Below are positions 1 through 8,333 of a stretch of 64,000 bases of DNA, in pieces. A program made the position numbers and the translations under genes. The DNA comes from Bog-756 sp963829235 (lineage in GTDB: Bacteria; Actinomycetota; Acidimicrobiia; Acidimicrobiales; RAAP-2), in the NCBI GenBank assembly GCA_963829235.1, contig CAWHIF010000003.1:868001-932000 (forward strand). The letters run 5' to 3'. How positions within the stretch are numbered: the stretch's first letter is position 1; each line of letters starts with the position of its first letter. The notes beneath the pieces were generated by a model. The model had not been told where the DNA came from, made no database searches, and saw only the letters and a program-made list of their open reading frames with translations.

Positions 1-506
1 CCGGCGTCGAGGGCGGCCATGGGCTCGTCGAGGAGCAGGAGCCTCGGCTCGGTGGCCAGCGCCCGGGCCATCGCCACCCGCTGGGCCTGCCCGCCGGAGA
101 GCTCACCGGGCCTCGAGCGGGCCCGGTCGCCGAGATCCATCCGATCGAGCCAGACGAGTGCCCGCCGGTTGGCCTCGGACTTGGACGCGCCCCTGCTCCG
201 GAGACCGAACGCCACGTTGGCCAAGGCCGTGAGGTGGGGGAACAAGAGGTAGTCCTGGAATACCATCCCGCACGGCCGCCGCTCGGGCGGGACGAGCACC
301 TCGGCCGCCGGGTCGTCGAGGACGGTGCCGTCGAGCACGATACGACCGGCGGTCAGCGGGCGCAGACCGGCGAGCGCCCGGAGCAGCGTGGACTTGCCAC
401 TGCCGTTGGGCCCGAGGACAGCCAGCACCTCGCCATCGGCCACCTCGAGCTGGAGGTGCTCCTCGAAGGCGCCGATGACGACATGGACTTCGGCGCCCAG
501 GCTCAC
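1..506 (-). CDS. modC: Molybdate ABC transporter ATP-binding protein ModC (3' end cut by window)
   Basis: This is the cytoplasmic ATPase that drives molybdate import through ModB. About 169 residues are visible. They show a Walker A GPNGSGKST near residue 32, a Q-loop (VFQDY, ~84), the ABC signature LSGGQ (~136) and Walker B LLLLDEP (~157). The gene runs off the left edge, so the switch His and any C-terminal TOBE domain are not visible. The GTG start at 506 overlaps the modB stop by four bases (GTGA), which implies translational coupling. The ATPase family is certain. The molybdate assignment rests on adjacency to modB and modA. Confidence 0.9.
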   Translation of the reverse strand, partial: MSLGAEVHVVIGAFEEHLQLEVADGEVLAVLGPNGSGKSTLLRALAGLRPLTAGRIVLDGTVLDDPAAEVLVPPERRPCGMVFQDYLLFPHLTALANVAFGLRSRGASKSEANRRALVWLDRMDLGDRARSRPGELSGGQAQRVAMARALATEPRLLLLDEPMAALDA

Positions 507-1306
507 GGGCTGATGGCGCCCAACCAACGCCCTCGCAGGGCGACGAGGACCACGATGGAGATGGCCAAGAGGGCCAGGGACAGGGCCACGGCGACGTGCT
601 CGTTCTCCTGCAGGGCCAGGTAGACGGCCAGTGGCAGTGTCTGGGTCCGCCCCTGGATGTCTCCGGCGAAGGTGATGGTGGCTCCGAACTCCCCGAGGGC
701 GCGAGCCCAGGTGAGCGCGGTTCCGGCGATGAGCGAGGGGCCGATCATCGGGAGGGTCACCCGCCGGAAGGTGGTCCACCTCCTGGCCCCGAGGCTCGAC
801 GCCGCCTCCTCGTAGCGCCCGTCCATCGAACGCAGCGCGGCCTCGACGGTGATGATGAGGAACGGCATGGCCACAAAGGTCTCGGCCAGCACGGCGCCGG
901 CGGTGGTGAACGTGAACTGGATTCCGAGCCAGGCGTAGAGGGGCCGCCCGACGAGCCCGTCACGTCCGAAGGCGAGGAGCAGGGCCACTCCCCCGACGAC
1001 CGGGGGGAGCACCATGGGAAGGATGGTCAGCGCCCGGACCAGGTCCCGGCCCGGAAACCTGGTCCGGGCCAGTACCCAGGCCAGGGGCAGCCCGAGTACC
1101 AGCGACAGGCCGGTGGCCCACAGCGAGCACACCAGTGACAGCTTGAGGGCGTCGATGGCGATCGGCGTGGTGAGGTCCGCCCACAGGGTCGACCACGATG
1201 CCTTGGTGACCAGCCCGACCAGTGGGATGGCCAGGAACGCCACCGTCACGGTGGCCACGGCCACCACAGAGGCCGGTGGCCGCCGGAACCGTTCCGTTCG
1301 GACCAC
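503..1306 (-). CDS. modB: Molybdate ABC transporter permease ModB
   Basis: This is the membrane channel subunit for molybdate import, 267 residues with about six hydrophobic segments. The permease EAA loop is visible around residues 165-185 (EAASSLGARRWTTFRRVTLP), where ModC docks. The GTG at 1306 lies 12 bases after the modA stop and fits the usual ModB length of 220-270. The stop overlaps the modC start. The closely related sulfate permease CysT/W is the alternative, but the ModA neighbour and the moa genes upstream favour molybdate. Confidence 0.9.
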   Translation of the reverse strand: MVRTERFRRPPASVVAVATVTVAFLAIPLVGLVTKASWSTLWADLTTPIAIDALKLSLVCSLWATGLSLVLGLPLAWVLARTRFPGRDLVRALTILPMVLPPVVGGVALLLAFGRDGLVGRPLYAWLGIQFTFTTAGAVLAETFVAMPFLIITVEAALRSMDGRYEEAASSLGARRWTTFRRVTLPMIGPSLIAGTALTWARALGEFGATITFAGDIQGRTQTLPLAVYLALQENEHVAVALSLALLAISIVVLVALRGRWLGAISP

Positions 1307-1318
1307 CGCCAGACCGTT

Positions 1319-2146
1319 TCAGCGGGCGGGCAGGAAGCTGGCGGCCCGGAGAACGCTCTGACCCGTCGGGCCGAGCACGTATGCCACCCAGGCCAGGGCC
1401 AGTGATCGGTTCTTCGTCGACTTGAGCACGGCGATCGGGTAGCTCGTGGTGACGTTGACCGACGACGGGATGGGGATGCCCACGCCCTGGTCGCCAACCG
1501 TCTTGGCGTTGGTCACGTAGACGATGGCGGCATCGGCGTCTCCCGTGGTCACCTCGGCGAAGGTCGCGTCCACGTCCGTGCCCACGGTGATCTTCGAGGC
1601 CGGGATGACCACGTGCGCATTCTTGAGGGCCAGCTCGGCAGTAGAACCGCAGGGTGCGGTGCTGACGCAGATGGCCACGACATTCGCCTTGGTCAGGTCG
1701 GCCAGCGAATGGATGCCGAGCGGGTTCCCCGGCTTGACCACGATCTCCAAGGAGTTGCGGGCGAACGTCACCGGCGTACCCAAGACCTCACCCGCCTTCT
1801 GCACCGTCGCCATGTCCGACGGCGAGGCCGATGCGAACACGTCGGCCGGTGCGCCCTGGGTGATCTGGGTGGCCAGCGTGCCCGACGAACCGAAGTTGAA
1901 CGCGATGTCCGTACCAGGGTGCGCGGCTTTGAACTTCGTGGCCAAGGTGCCGAAGGCGTCGGTGAGCGACGAGGCCGCCGACACCGTGATCGATCCGGTC
2001 AGCTTGGGCACGGCCGTCGTGGACGTGGTGGGCGATCCCGAGGAGCTCCCGCACGCGGCCAGCGTCAAGGCGGCGGCCCCGACGACCGCCACCACGGCCC
2101 GTCGAATCCGTCGATCGCGGGTGGACCGTCTTCTCGTCCCGTTCAT
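1319..2146 (-). CDS. modA: Molybdate-binding lipoprotein ModA
   Basis: This is an extracytoplasmic molybdate/tungstate receptor of 275 residues. A basic N-terminus and hydrophobic segment lead to a lipobox LAAC with the acylated Cys at residue 32. The mature protein carries ModA hallmarks: ITVSAASSLTDAFGTL at its start, FNFGSSGTLATQI, and GAPADVFASAS. The start codon overlaps the stop of the upstream HTH-TOBE gene by four bases (ATGA), so the regulator and transporter are one transcript. The last third (VTNAKTVG...IPIPSSVN) matches the family's C-terminal lobe. Confidence 0.92.
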   Translation of the reverse strand: MNGTRRRSTRDRRIRRAVVAVVGAAALTLAACGSSSGSPTTSTTAVPKLTGSITVSAASSLTDAFGTLATKFKAAHPGTDIAFNFGSSGTLATQITQGAPADVFASASPSDMATVQKAGEVLGTPVTFARNSLEIVVKPGNPLGIHSLADLTKANVVAICVSTAPCGSTAELALKNAHVVIPASKITVGTDVDATFAEVTTGDADAAIVYVTNAKTVGDQGVGIPIPSSVNVTTSYPIAVLKSTKNRSLALAWVAYVLGPTGQSVLRAASFLPAR

Positions 2147-2541
2147 ACTGCCTGGACCTCCATCATCACGCTTGTGGACTTGACAACAGCGGTGGCCAGA
2201 TCGCCCTCCTCGAGCCGGAGGTCGTCGGCCGCCTCGCGGGTGAGGAGCGAGACGATCCGGAAGCGACCGGCACGGAGCTCGATGATGGCGGTCAAGGCAT
2301 CTCGCTCCACCCGGGTCACGACGCCGCTGAACCGGTTGCGGGCGGACTGGGAGAGGAGCTGCTCCGGCGCGTAGGCCGCATCCTGCTCGCGGACGAACCG
2401 GGCCAGTGATGCGCCATCGATCATCCGGTGGCCGCCCTCGGACCGGACGGTCTCGATGCGCCCTTCATCGCACCACCGGCGGACCGTGTCCGTGCTCACC
2501 CCCAGGAGTTCGGCCAACTGGCCGGGGCGGTACTGGGTCAT
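2143..2541 (-). CDS. HTH-TOBE molybdate-responsive regulator (ModE-like function)
   Basis: This 132-residue protein joins an excisionase/MerR-type helix-turn-helix (residues ~5-45, LAELLGVSTDTVRRWCDEGR) to a C-terminal TOBE/Mop domain (~66-130, SARNRFSGVVTRVERDAL). TOBE/Mop domains bind molybdate or tungstate, so this is probably the molybdate sensor of the operon it heads. It is much smaller than classical ModE and has one TOBE domain instead of two. A perfect inverted repeat just upstream (2552-2570) is the natural candidate operator. The function is inferred from domains and position. Confidence 0.82.
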   Translation of the reverse strand: MTQYRPGQLAELLGVSTDTVRRWCDEGRIETVRSEGGHRMIDGASLARFVREQDAAYAPEQLLSQSARNRFSGVVTRVERDALTAIIELRAGRFRIVSLLTREAADDLRLEEGDLATAVVKSTSVMMEVQAV

Positions 2542-2551
2542 GGGGGGAAGT

Positions 2552-2570
2552 TATCCGCCAACCTCGGATA
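2552..2570. promoter_or_regulatory. Inverted repeat, candidate operator of the mod operon
   Basis: TATCCG and CGGATA form a perfect 6-base inverted repeat with a 7-base spacer, ending 11 bases upstream of the HTH-TOBE start codon. The surrounding gap is clearly AT-richer than the genes. The position would block transcription or translation initiation. Binding by the HTH-TOBE protein is inferred. Confidence 0.45.
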
Positions 2571-2605
2571 TGTCCAACTTCTTTGGTGGTACGACTAGCA
2601 AATAC

Positions 2606-2620
2606 GGGTATTTCTTACCC
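2606..2620 (-). terminator. Short hairpin after moaC, possible weak terminator
   Basis: GGGTA-TTTCT-TACCC is a perfect 5-base stem with a 5-base loop, 10 bases past the moaC stop. Read on the minus strand it is followed by a short T-containing stretch. The stem is short, so partial read-through from moa into mod is possible. Confidence 0.25.
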
Positions 2621-2630
2621 CTCCGCTTGG

Positions 2631-3176
2631 TCACGGAGCCGGAACGGCGGCCTTCCAGGTCATCCGGCCGTCAGCCGCCCTCTCCCAGTCGCCCGACCGG
2701 CCGCCGCTCTTGGCCCACAGGGTCAACTCTTCGATCGACGAACGGGGATCGAGGTCGAGAAGCGGCTGGAGGAGCACCAGCGCGGCCACGGCACAGGCGG
2801 TGAGGGCCTCCATCTCCACACCGGTCCGCTCGGTGATCTCGGCGGTGGCCGAGATCACCAGCCCTCCGGGTGCGCGGTCGACATCGACGGTCATGGCGTC
2901 GATCGGGATCGGATGGCACAGGGGGAGGAGCGACGACGTCCGTTTGGCGGCCATGATCCCCGCGATCCGCGCCTCCTCCATCAGATCGCCACCGGTCGCC
3001 GCCCGGTCCAGAGCCGCCACGGCTTCCGCCGAGGCGCGCACGGAGCACCGGGCCTCGGCCACCCGCCGGGTCAGCGGCTTTCCGGTGACATCGACCATGT
3101 GGGCCTTGCCGTGCTCGTCGACGTGGGTCAGCCGATGTGCGGACGAGCCCCTCTCGCCTGTCCCGGAGGCGATCAT
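2631..3176 (-). CDS. moaC: Cyclic pyranopterin monophosphate synthase MoaC
   Basis: MoaC converts the MoaA product to cPMP, the first stable molybdopterin intermediate. The 181 residues contain the family hallmarks: LTHVDEHGKAHMVDV near the N-terminus, KRTSSLLPLCHPIPID with the catalytic Lys region, GVEMEALTACAVAAL, and a C-terminal LWAKSGGRSG. The ATG at 3176 overlaps the moaD stop by four bases (ATGA). A start about 15 residues later would also give a normal protein, but no better ribosome site is seen there. Confidence 0.95.
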   Translation of the reverse strand: MIASGTGERGSSAHRLTHVDEHGKAHMVDVTGKPLTRRVAEARCSVRASAEAVAALDRAATGGDLMEEARIAGIMAAKRTSSLLPLCHPIPIDAMTVDVDRAPGGLVISATAEITERTGVEMEALTACAVAALVLLQPLLDLDPRSSIEELTLWAKSGGRSGDWERAADGRMTWKAAVPAP

Positions 3177-3409
3177 CCGCCGGACACCGGCGGGACGACC
3201 GCCACCTCGTCATGATCCGCCACGGCCGCCCCCGCGGCCGCCGGTTCCCCGTTGATCCAGATCTTGGAGGCGCCCACGATGTCGGAGAACGCCGATCCAT
3301 ACCGTGCTTCCGCCGTCCGGAGCACGTCGGCCACGGTGCAGCCGGCGACCTCGACGCGAGCCACGCCGGCCGCCTCGCGTGCCGGCCCGAACAGCCTGAG
3401 GACCACCAT
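3173..3409 (-). CDS. moaD: Molybdopterin synthase sulfur carrier subunit MoaD
   Basis: This is the ubiquitin-fold small subunit of molybdopterin synthase, 78 residues, ending in the essential Gly-Gly (PPVSGG). That C-terminus is thiocarboxylated and donates sulfur in the MoaE active site. The start MVVLRLFGPAREAAG is typical. The ATG at 3409 follows the moaA stop by two bases, and the stop overlaps the moaC start. The same reading frame is open well upstream, but that extension lies antisense or out of frame inside moaA and is not coding. Confidence 0.93.
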   Translation of the reverse strand: MVVLRLFGPAREAAGVARVEVAGCTVADVLRTAEARYGSAFSDIVGASKIWINGEPAAAGAAVADHDEVAVVPPVSGG

Positions 3410-3411
3410 CC

Positions 3412-4476
3412 CTAGCCCCCGATCATCGACATGGAACGGGCGGGCCGCAGGAAACCGGGCTCGTTGATACCGTGCCCGGGCAATTTCCCCCAGACGGACC
3501 GTCGCAAGAGAAGGGCCAGGTCGGCATCGGTCGCCCCGCTGCGCAACAGATCCCGCGTCGAGCATTCGTCGTCGGAGAACAGGCAATTGCGCACAGCACC
3601 GTCGGCGGTCAGACGCAGCCGGTTGCAGGTGCCGCAGAAAGGCTCGGTGACACTGGAGATGAGCCCGATCTCCCCACGGCCGTCGGCGAACCGGAACCGT
3701 TCGGCCGGTGCCGGACCCCCCTTCCCCACGACCGCATCCAGGGGCCAGACCGCCGAAATCTCCTCGTAGACCTCCCGGCCGGACACGAGCCTTCCCCGCT
3801 CCCACCGCCCTTCGGCGTCAAGGGGCATGAACTCGATGAACCTCACGATGCGTCCGGTGCGACGGGCGAATGAGGCGAAGTCCAGGATCTCGTCATCGTT
3901 CCGCCCTCTGATCAGCACCACGTTCACCTTCACGGGTGAGAGGCCGACCGTCTCGGCGACCTCCATGGCGTGGAGGACGGCGGAGAGCTCGCCTCGCTTG
4001 CGGATCGATCCGAACCGGTCGGCCCGGAGGGAGTCACAGCTCACGTTCACCCGGCGGAGCCCGGCTGCCACCAGGTCGGCGGCCATGTCCGCCAGCATCA
4101 CCCCGTTCGTCGTCATGGCGAGGTCCTCGAACCCGATGGCGGCCAACCGGGTAACCAGCTCAGGGAGCCCCCGCCTCACGAGTGGCTCTCCGCCGGTGAT
4201 CCGGACGGAGGAGACACCGAGTGTTCTCGCCACCCGGGCCACCCGGACGATCTCGTCGAAGGACAGAAGCGCCGTTGGCGGGAGGAAGGTCATGCCGTGC
4301 TCGGGCATGCAGTAGAGGCAGCGCAGGTTGCACCGGTCGGTGACCGAGATACGCAGGTCGTCGTGGATCCGTCCGTGGGAGTCGACCAGAGGGCCAGCGG
4401 CAGGCATGGCCTCGACCTCGCCACCGCGGCCGTGCGACCGCCTGGAGATCACGACGGGCACCGCCTCGGTCACCAT
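3412..4476 (-). CDS. moaA: GTP 3',8-cyclase MoaA (radical SAM)
   Basis: MoaA uses two 4Fe-4S clusters to cyclise GTP, the first step of molybdenum cofactor synthesis. The radical-SAM motif CNLRCLYC lies at residues ~49-56. The second cluster motif is EPFCGTCNRLRLTADGAVRNC in the C-terminal third, with three Cys. The protein ends in Gly-Gly, which in the MoaA family is needed for activity. The ATG at 4476 overlaps the moeA stop by seven bases. An internal Met at residue 24 is an alternative start giving a family-typical ~331 residues. Confidence 0.95.
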   Translation of the reverse strand: MVTEAVPVVISRRSHGRGGEVEAMPAAGPLVDSHGRIHDDLRISVTDRCNLRCLYCMPEHGMTFLPPTALLSFDEIVRVARVARTLGVSSVRITGGEPLVRRGLPELVTRLAAIGFEDLAMTTNGVMLADMAADLVAAGLRRVNVSCDSLRADRFGSIRKRGELSAVLHAMEVAETVGLSPVKVNVVLIRGRNDDEILDFASFARRTGRIVRFIEFMPLDAEGRWERGRLVSGREVYEEISAVWPLDAVVGKGGPAPAERFRFADGRGEIGLISSVTEPFCGTCNRLRLTADGAVRNCLFSDDECSTRDLLRSGATDADLALLLRRSVWGKLPGHGINEPGFLRPARSMSMIGG

Positions 4477-5744
4477 CCCCTGACTCCTCGCAGGGGCGGT
4501 TCGACGACCAGGCGGTCGGGATCGGTGAGGACGACGTCGACCGTCCCACCGGCGTCGACACCGTCACCATCGGGCAGTACCGCCAGGGAGTTGGCGTCGG
4601 CCATGGCTCGAAGATGGTGCGAGTCCTGGCCGGCCATGGGGCGCACCGCCCAGGTCCCACGCTCGTCCAGGGAAGCGGTGGCCCGCACGAAGTGGGTCTT
4701 CCCGTCGGGCCGGCGGTGCAGCCCGCGGGCGGCGATGGCCCGGACAACCGGGTGCTCGAGCGAACGGTGACCGGCCAGGCGGCGGACGGCCGGCCGCACC
4801 AGCAGTTCGAAGCTGACCATGGCCGAGACCGGGTTGCCGGGCAAGCCGAAGACAGGGGTGCCGGACCCGGAAAGGGTTCCGAAGGCAAACGGTTTCGCCG
4901 GCTTGATGGCCACCTGCATCCATCGCATCGTCCCCGAGCACCGCTTCTCGAGGACCACCTTGACGATGTCGAGATCCCCGACGCTCACGCCGCCGCTGGT
5001 CACGAGAACGTCGCACTCGTCCGTGGCACGATCGAAGGCGCGGCCCAGCGCGGCCTCGTCATCGCCGACCACGCCGAGGTCCAACGCGTCCCAACCCTCG
5101 CGGTCGACCAGGGCGAGAAGGACAGGGCGGTTGGCATCACGGATCTGGCCCGGCCGCAACGGGCCGGGGTCCAAAGCAAGTTCGTCACCGGTGGAGAGCA
5201 CGCCGATCCGTGGGCGGGGATGGACCGTGACAACGGCCATCCCGAGGTTGGCGAACACTCCGACGTGTCCCGGGGTGACAACGGTGCCCGGCTCGGCCAC
5301 CACATCCCCGACCGCAACATCCTCACCAGCTCGTCGCACCGCTTCACCGGCGGCCACGGGCTGGTCGATCGCCACGACCGACCCGTCGTCCTCATCGGTG
5401 GAATCCTCGAGCATGCACACGGCGTCGGCACCGGCCGGGAGGGGGGCACCGGTCATGATGCGGACGGCCTCTCCGGGGCCGACCGTCCCTCCGAAAACCG
5501 TTCCGGCCATGATCGAACCGACCACCCTCAGTCGTGCCGGCAGGGCCCCGGCCGCAGCGGCCGTATCGGCGGACCGGAGCGCGTATCCGTCCCGCGACGA
5601 GTTCACGAACGGCGGGACGGGCTCCTGGGCCACGACCGGAGCGCCGACGACGCACCCGAGCGACTCGTCGATCGGCACCGGAACGGGGACACCGGGCCGA
5701 CATGCATCGAGCACCACTTCGCGAGCCTCCGGCAATGGGATCAT
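4470..5744 (-). CDS. moeA: Molybdopterin molybdenumtransferase MoeA
   Basis: MoeA inserts molybdenum into adenylylated molybdopterin. The 424 residues show the family order: an N-terminal domain with PPFVNSSRDGYALRSAD, the MAGTVFGGTVGPGEAVRIMTGAPLP region, then the MoaB/MogA-like domain with GVLSTGDEL and TSGGVSVGDLDIVK, and GLPGNPVSAMVSFELL. The ATG at 5744 overlaps the moaE stop by four bases. The same frame continues open far upstream across moaE, but that extension is antisense-like and contradicts the moaE gene. Confidence 0.94.
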   Translation of the reverse strand: MIPLPEAREVVLDACRPGVPVPVPIDESLGCVVGAPVVAQEPVPPFVNSSRDGYALRSADTAAAAGALPARLRVVGSIMAGTVFGGTVGPGEAVRIMTGAPLPAGADAVCMLEDSTDEDDGSVVAIDQPVAAGEAVRRAGEDVAVGDVVAEPGTVVTPGHVGVFANLGMAVVTVHPRPRIGVLSTGDELALDPGPLRPGQIRDANRPVLLALVDREGWDALDLGVVGDDEAALGRAFDRATDECDVLVTSGGVSVGDLDIVKVVLEKRCSGTMRWMQVAIKPAKPFAFGTLSGSGTPVFGLPGNPVSAMVSFELLVRPAVRRLAGHRSLEHPVVRAIAARGLHRRPDGKTHFVRATASLDERGTWAVRPMAGQDSHHLRAMADANSLAVLPDGDGVDAGGTVDVVLTDPDRLVVEPPLRGVRGW

Positions 5745-6214
5745 GCGCCGACGTCCTCGATGTCGTGAACGCACACGCTCCAGTCCGTGCCGCCGACCCA
5801 CGTCTCGCGCTTCCAGATGGGGACCGAATGTTTCAGCGTGTCGATGCAGTATTCGGCGGCCGCGAACGCTTCGGACCGGTGGGGCGTCGACACGACCACG
5901 ACGACAGAGATCCCACCCACTTGGAGGAGGCCCACCCTGTGGAGCAGCACCAGGCGTCCGACCATGGGCCAGCGGCTGTGGGCGGATTCCGCCACTTTTC
6001 GGAGGCGGGGAACGGCCTCCTCGGGGTGGACCTCGTACTCGAGCGCGGTCACGCCCGGCCTGCCCTCGGAGTGGTCCCGCACGGTCCCGCAGAAGCTGAC
6101 CACTGCGCCACAGCCGGGCCGCGATGCCCACGTCAGCGCCGGCTCGACCGGAAGAGCCTCTTCCGTGACGTCGATCCAGTCTCGCTCGTCGGGTTGAGAG
6201 GGCGGTTCGATCAC
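5741..6214 (-). CDS. moaE: Molybdopterin synthase catalytic subunit MoaE
   Basis: MoaE is the large subunit of molybdopterin synthase and partners with MoaD. The 157 residues include GCGAVVSFCGTVRDHSEGRPG, LEYEVHPEEA, LLHRVGLLQVGGISVVVVVS and the catalytic Lys region LKHSVPIWKRE. It is the first gene of the moaE-moeA-moaA-moaD-moaC run, in which every junction overlaps or nearly overlaps. No cofactor riboswitch is recognisable in the short gap upstream, which instead holds a 31-base tandem repeat. Confidence 0.95.
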   Translation of the reverse strand: MIEPPSQPDERDWIDVTEEALPVEPALTWASRPGCGAVVSFCGTVRDHSEGRPGVTALEYEVHPEEAVPRLRKVAESAHSRWPMVGRLVLLHRVGLLQVGGISVVVVVSTPHRSEAFAAAEYCIDTLKHSVPIWKRETWVGGTDWSVCVHDIEDVGA

Positions 6215-6226
6215 CCCACCACCCTA

Positions 6227-6290
6227 TTGCCGGCCGCCGCCGTGGAGGGCGGCGCTCCCTTGCCGGCCGCCGCCGTGGAGGGCGGCGCTC
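6227..6290. repeat. Two copies of a 31-base GC-rich repeat upstream of moaE
   Basis: Two identical 31-base copies (6227-6257 and 6260-6290) are separated by two C residues. Each contains internal complementarity between GCCGCC and GGCGGC and could form a hairpin. The repeat fills most of the gap between mog and moaE. Its function is unknown. Confidence 0.8.
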
Positions 6291-6307
6291 ACCCATCCGC
6301 TCACCGA

Positions 6308-6778
6308 TCAGTGCGGATGCCCACCCCCGAGGAGTTCGAGGGCATGGGGGACGACATCGACGATGGCCGCGATCGACTCGACAGCCCCGCTTGTGGAACC
6401 GGGGACGTTCACGATCAAACTGGACCCCACCGTCCCGGCGATGCCCCGCGACAGACGGCCGAGCGGGCTGACCGCCCGCATCGCCTCGGCCAGGCCGGGC
6501 GCCTCTCGGTCGACGACGGTACGGGTCGCCTCGGGGGTCAGGTCGCTGGGGGAGAACCCCGTGCCCCCGGTGGTGGCGATGAGACCGTGGAACCCGGCGG
6601 CCAACTCGCCGAGCGCGGCGCTGACCGGCGACACCCCGTCGGGCACGGTCCGCACATCGACCACCCGGAAGCCGTGTCTGCTCAAGGCGTCGGCGAGCGC
6701 AGCCCCCGAACGGTCCGGGCGTGTCCCCGCGTAGACGGAGTCGGAGACGACGAGCACTTTGGCTTCGAGGGCCACCAC
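6308..6778 (-). CDS. mog: Molybdopterin adenylyltransferase, MogA/MoaB family
   Basis: This enzyme adenylylates molybdopterin before MoeA inserts the metal. It has about 156 residues with ALEAKVLVVSDSV at the start, the TTGGTGFSPSDLTPEAT signature, and SRGIAGTVGSSLIVNVPGS near the end. I chose the GTG at 6778 because the longer open frame (to 6955) would overlap the lipoprotein gene downstream of 6834 and adds an unrelated Ser/Pro-rich stretch. A second GTG at 6775 is equally possible. It lies 93 bases upstream of moaE on the same strand. Confidence 0.88.
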   Translation of the reverse strand: MVALEAKVLVVSDSVYAGTRPDRSGAALADALSRHGFRVVDVRTVPDGVSPVSAALGELAAGFHGLIATTGGTGFSPSDLTPEATRTVVDREAPGLAEAMRAVSPLGRLSRGIAGTVGSSLIVNVPGSTSGAVESIAAIVDVVPHALELLGGGHPH

Positions 6779-6833
6779 CGGCGAGGCTACCCGGCCGGCC
6801 TTCCTGCCCGAAGGGACGGCCGAGGGGATGTGT

Positions 6834-7226
6834 TCACCTCGGGCTCCACTGCCCGTTCCACTGTGGATTGCCCCCTGACTCGGGCAGAACGGTGGCGTCG
6901 TATTCGCCGATCTCGTCCTGGGCGAAGTCATAGGCGAGGCACTTGAATGTGGCACCGACCCTCCAGGTGGGCGGAGGGTCGCAGGTGAGCTTCGACATCC
7001 CCGTCACGCTGAAGTCATTTGCTCCTGTGCCGGTGAGCTGCGCGTGGACGGAAGCCGTCAGGCTGGTCAACGTCGGAGCCGACCCGGCTGAGGCACCGGA
7101 TGTGGTGGAAGCCGAGGCCGCGGTGGTTACCGGGCCGGGCACGGACGTCGAACTGCAGGCGCTGGTGACGAGGCCGATGAGCAGGAGGGTGAGAACGGTA
7201 CCGACAGCCCTTCCGTTCAGTCGCAT
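6834..7226 (-). CDS. Small DUF4333-like lipoprotein
   Basis: This is a 130-residue secreted lipoprotein. A hydrophobic signal segment ends in the lipobox VTSAC with Cys at residue 24. A Ser/Thr/Ala-rich linker (~25-55) follows, then a small domain with two Cys: LTCDPPPTWRVGATFKC. The spacing C-P-x-G-x-F-x-C resembles actinobacterial DUF4333 domains. The real start is the ATG at 7226; the much longer open frame upstream is not supported. The function is unknown. Confidence 0.72.
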   Translation of the reverse strand: MRLNGRAVGTVLTLLLIGLVTSACSSTSVPGPVTTAASASTTSGASAGSAPTLTSLTASVHAQLTGTGANDFSVTGMSKLTCDPPPTWRVGATFKCLAYDFAQDEIGEYDATVLPESGGNPQWNGQWSPR

Positions 7227-7309
7227 AGTCACCCCTAGGTCGTCGGACGCCCGGGGTGATCGTATCGCACGATGGAGAATCGCCATCGACCATGCCGGGG
7301 CACCGGCAC

Positions 7310-8215
7310 TCAGATCGGGTCGGGCACGGCGCCACCGGATGCGACCAGCCGGGGGGACCGCTTCGAGCGAGCCTCCATCTCCGGGGGTGCCCACTTCGAG
7401 AGGAGGATCACCCCGGCGAACATGGTGATGAGGAACGCCGCTTGCAGCACGATGGCGCCCGGTGAGCTGTTGAGCTGCTCTCCAAAGAGCTCGATCCCGA
7501 TGGCGATACTGGCCAGCGGGTCGACGATGAGCAGCGCCGACTGGGAAGCGGCCAAGGGCCCGGCGGCAAACGCCGACTCGAGCAGCACCGTACCGACCAC
7601 GCCGCTCACCACCACTGCGTACACGGGCCAGTGGACGAACAATCCGCTCCAGCCGTGATGGGCGAGCACCTCGGTGGCGGCCTTGACGAACGCCGCATCG
7701 ATCGCCCACACCAGAGCGGCGGAAGCGCCGAGCAGAGCCGCCCGTCGGGCGGGAGATCCCCACCGGCTGAGGATCAAGAGGACCACGATGATCAGGCTCC
7801 TGCTCCCGAGGGCCACGATCCACCCGCTCGGCGTGGGATGTCCATGTCCTTCTTGGGGATCGGCCACCACCAAAAAACCGATCAGGCCGGCACACAAGAG
7901 GGCGGCGGCACCCCAGGTACGCGAAGCGATGCGATCGTGGAGCCAAAAGACGCGGAGGGCGAGGGTGAAGATGAGCTCGGTGACCAGGATCGGCTGCACT
8001 GTGGCCAGCTCGCCGAAGTAGAGGGCCAGCGCGGTGAACACGAAGGTCCCGCCCATGCACACCATTCCCAACAGCCACATGGGCTGGCGGATCAGGAACA
8101 GAGTGGTCTCCCAAAACGACCGCTTCTCGTCGGACCCGGCGATGTTGGCCAGCCGTTGCAGCACCGAGGTCAGTGCCTGGCTGAACGCTCCGAGGAGGGC
8201 GAACACGATGCTCAT
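7310..8215 (-). CDS. DMT-family (EamA-like) membrane transporter
   Basis: This is an inner-membrane protein of 301 residues with about nine or ten hydrophobic helices and two EamA-like halves, typical of drug/metabolite transporters. It begins MSIVFALLGAFSQALTSVLQ. I chose the ATG at 8215 over the upstream frame start because a strong GGGAGG ribosome site sits seven bases before it. The C-terminus is a short charged cytoplasmic tail. The substrate cannot be predicted from sequence. Confidence 0.82.
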   Translation of the reverse strand: MSIVFALLGAFSQALTSVLQRLANIAGSDEKRSFWETTLFLIRQPMWLLGMVCMGGTFVFTALALYFGELATVQPILVTELIFTLALRVFWLHDRIASRTWGAAALLCAGLIGFLVVADPQEGHGHPTPSGWIVALGSRSLIIVVLLILSRWGSPARRAALLGASAALVWAIDAAFVKAATEVLAHHGWSGLFVHWPVYAVVVSGVVGTVLLESAFAAGPLAASQSALLIVDPLASIAIGIELFGEQLNSSPGAIVLQAAFLITMFAGVILLSKWAPPEMEARSKRSPRLVASGGAVPDPI

Positions 8216-8333
8216 CTGGCTGACCTCCCCCTCTCTGTCGGTGCCCACCGTGGTGGCGTCGCCTCTGCCTCAGTCGCGATACAGACCATTCGAGACCAGG
8301 AGGCAACGACTTGGCAAGGCGCGCCCGGTCCGG

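Noticed and set aside
6215..6307. Molybdenum cofactor riboswitch upstream of moaE
   Set aside because: The gap is only 93 bases and is mostly a duplicated 31-base repeat. None of the conserved riboswitch pieces are visible.
7227..8306. N-terminal extension of the small lipoprotein frame
   Set aside because: It lies out of frame within the DMT transporter gene, is Arg/Pro-rich, and the signal peptide begins at 7226.
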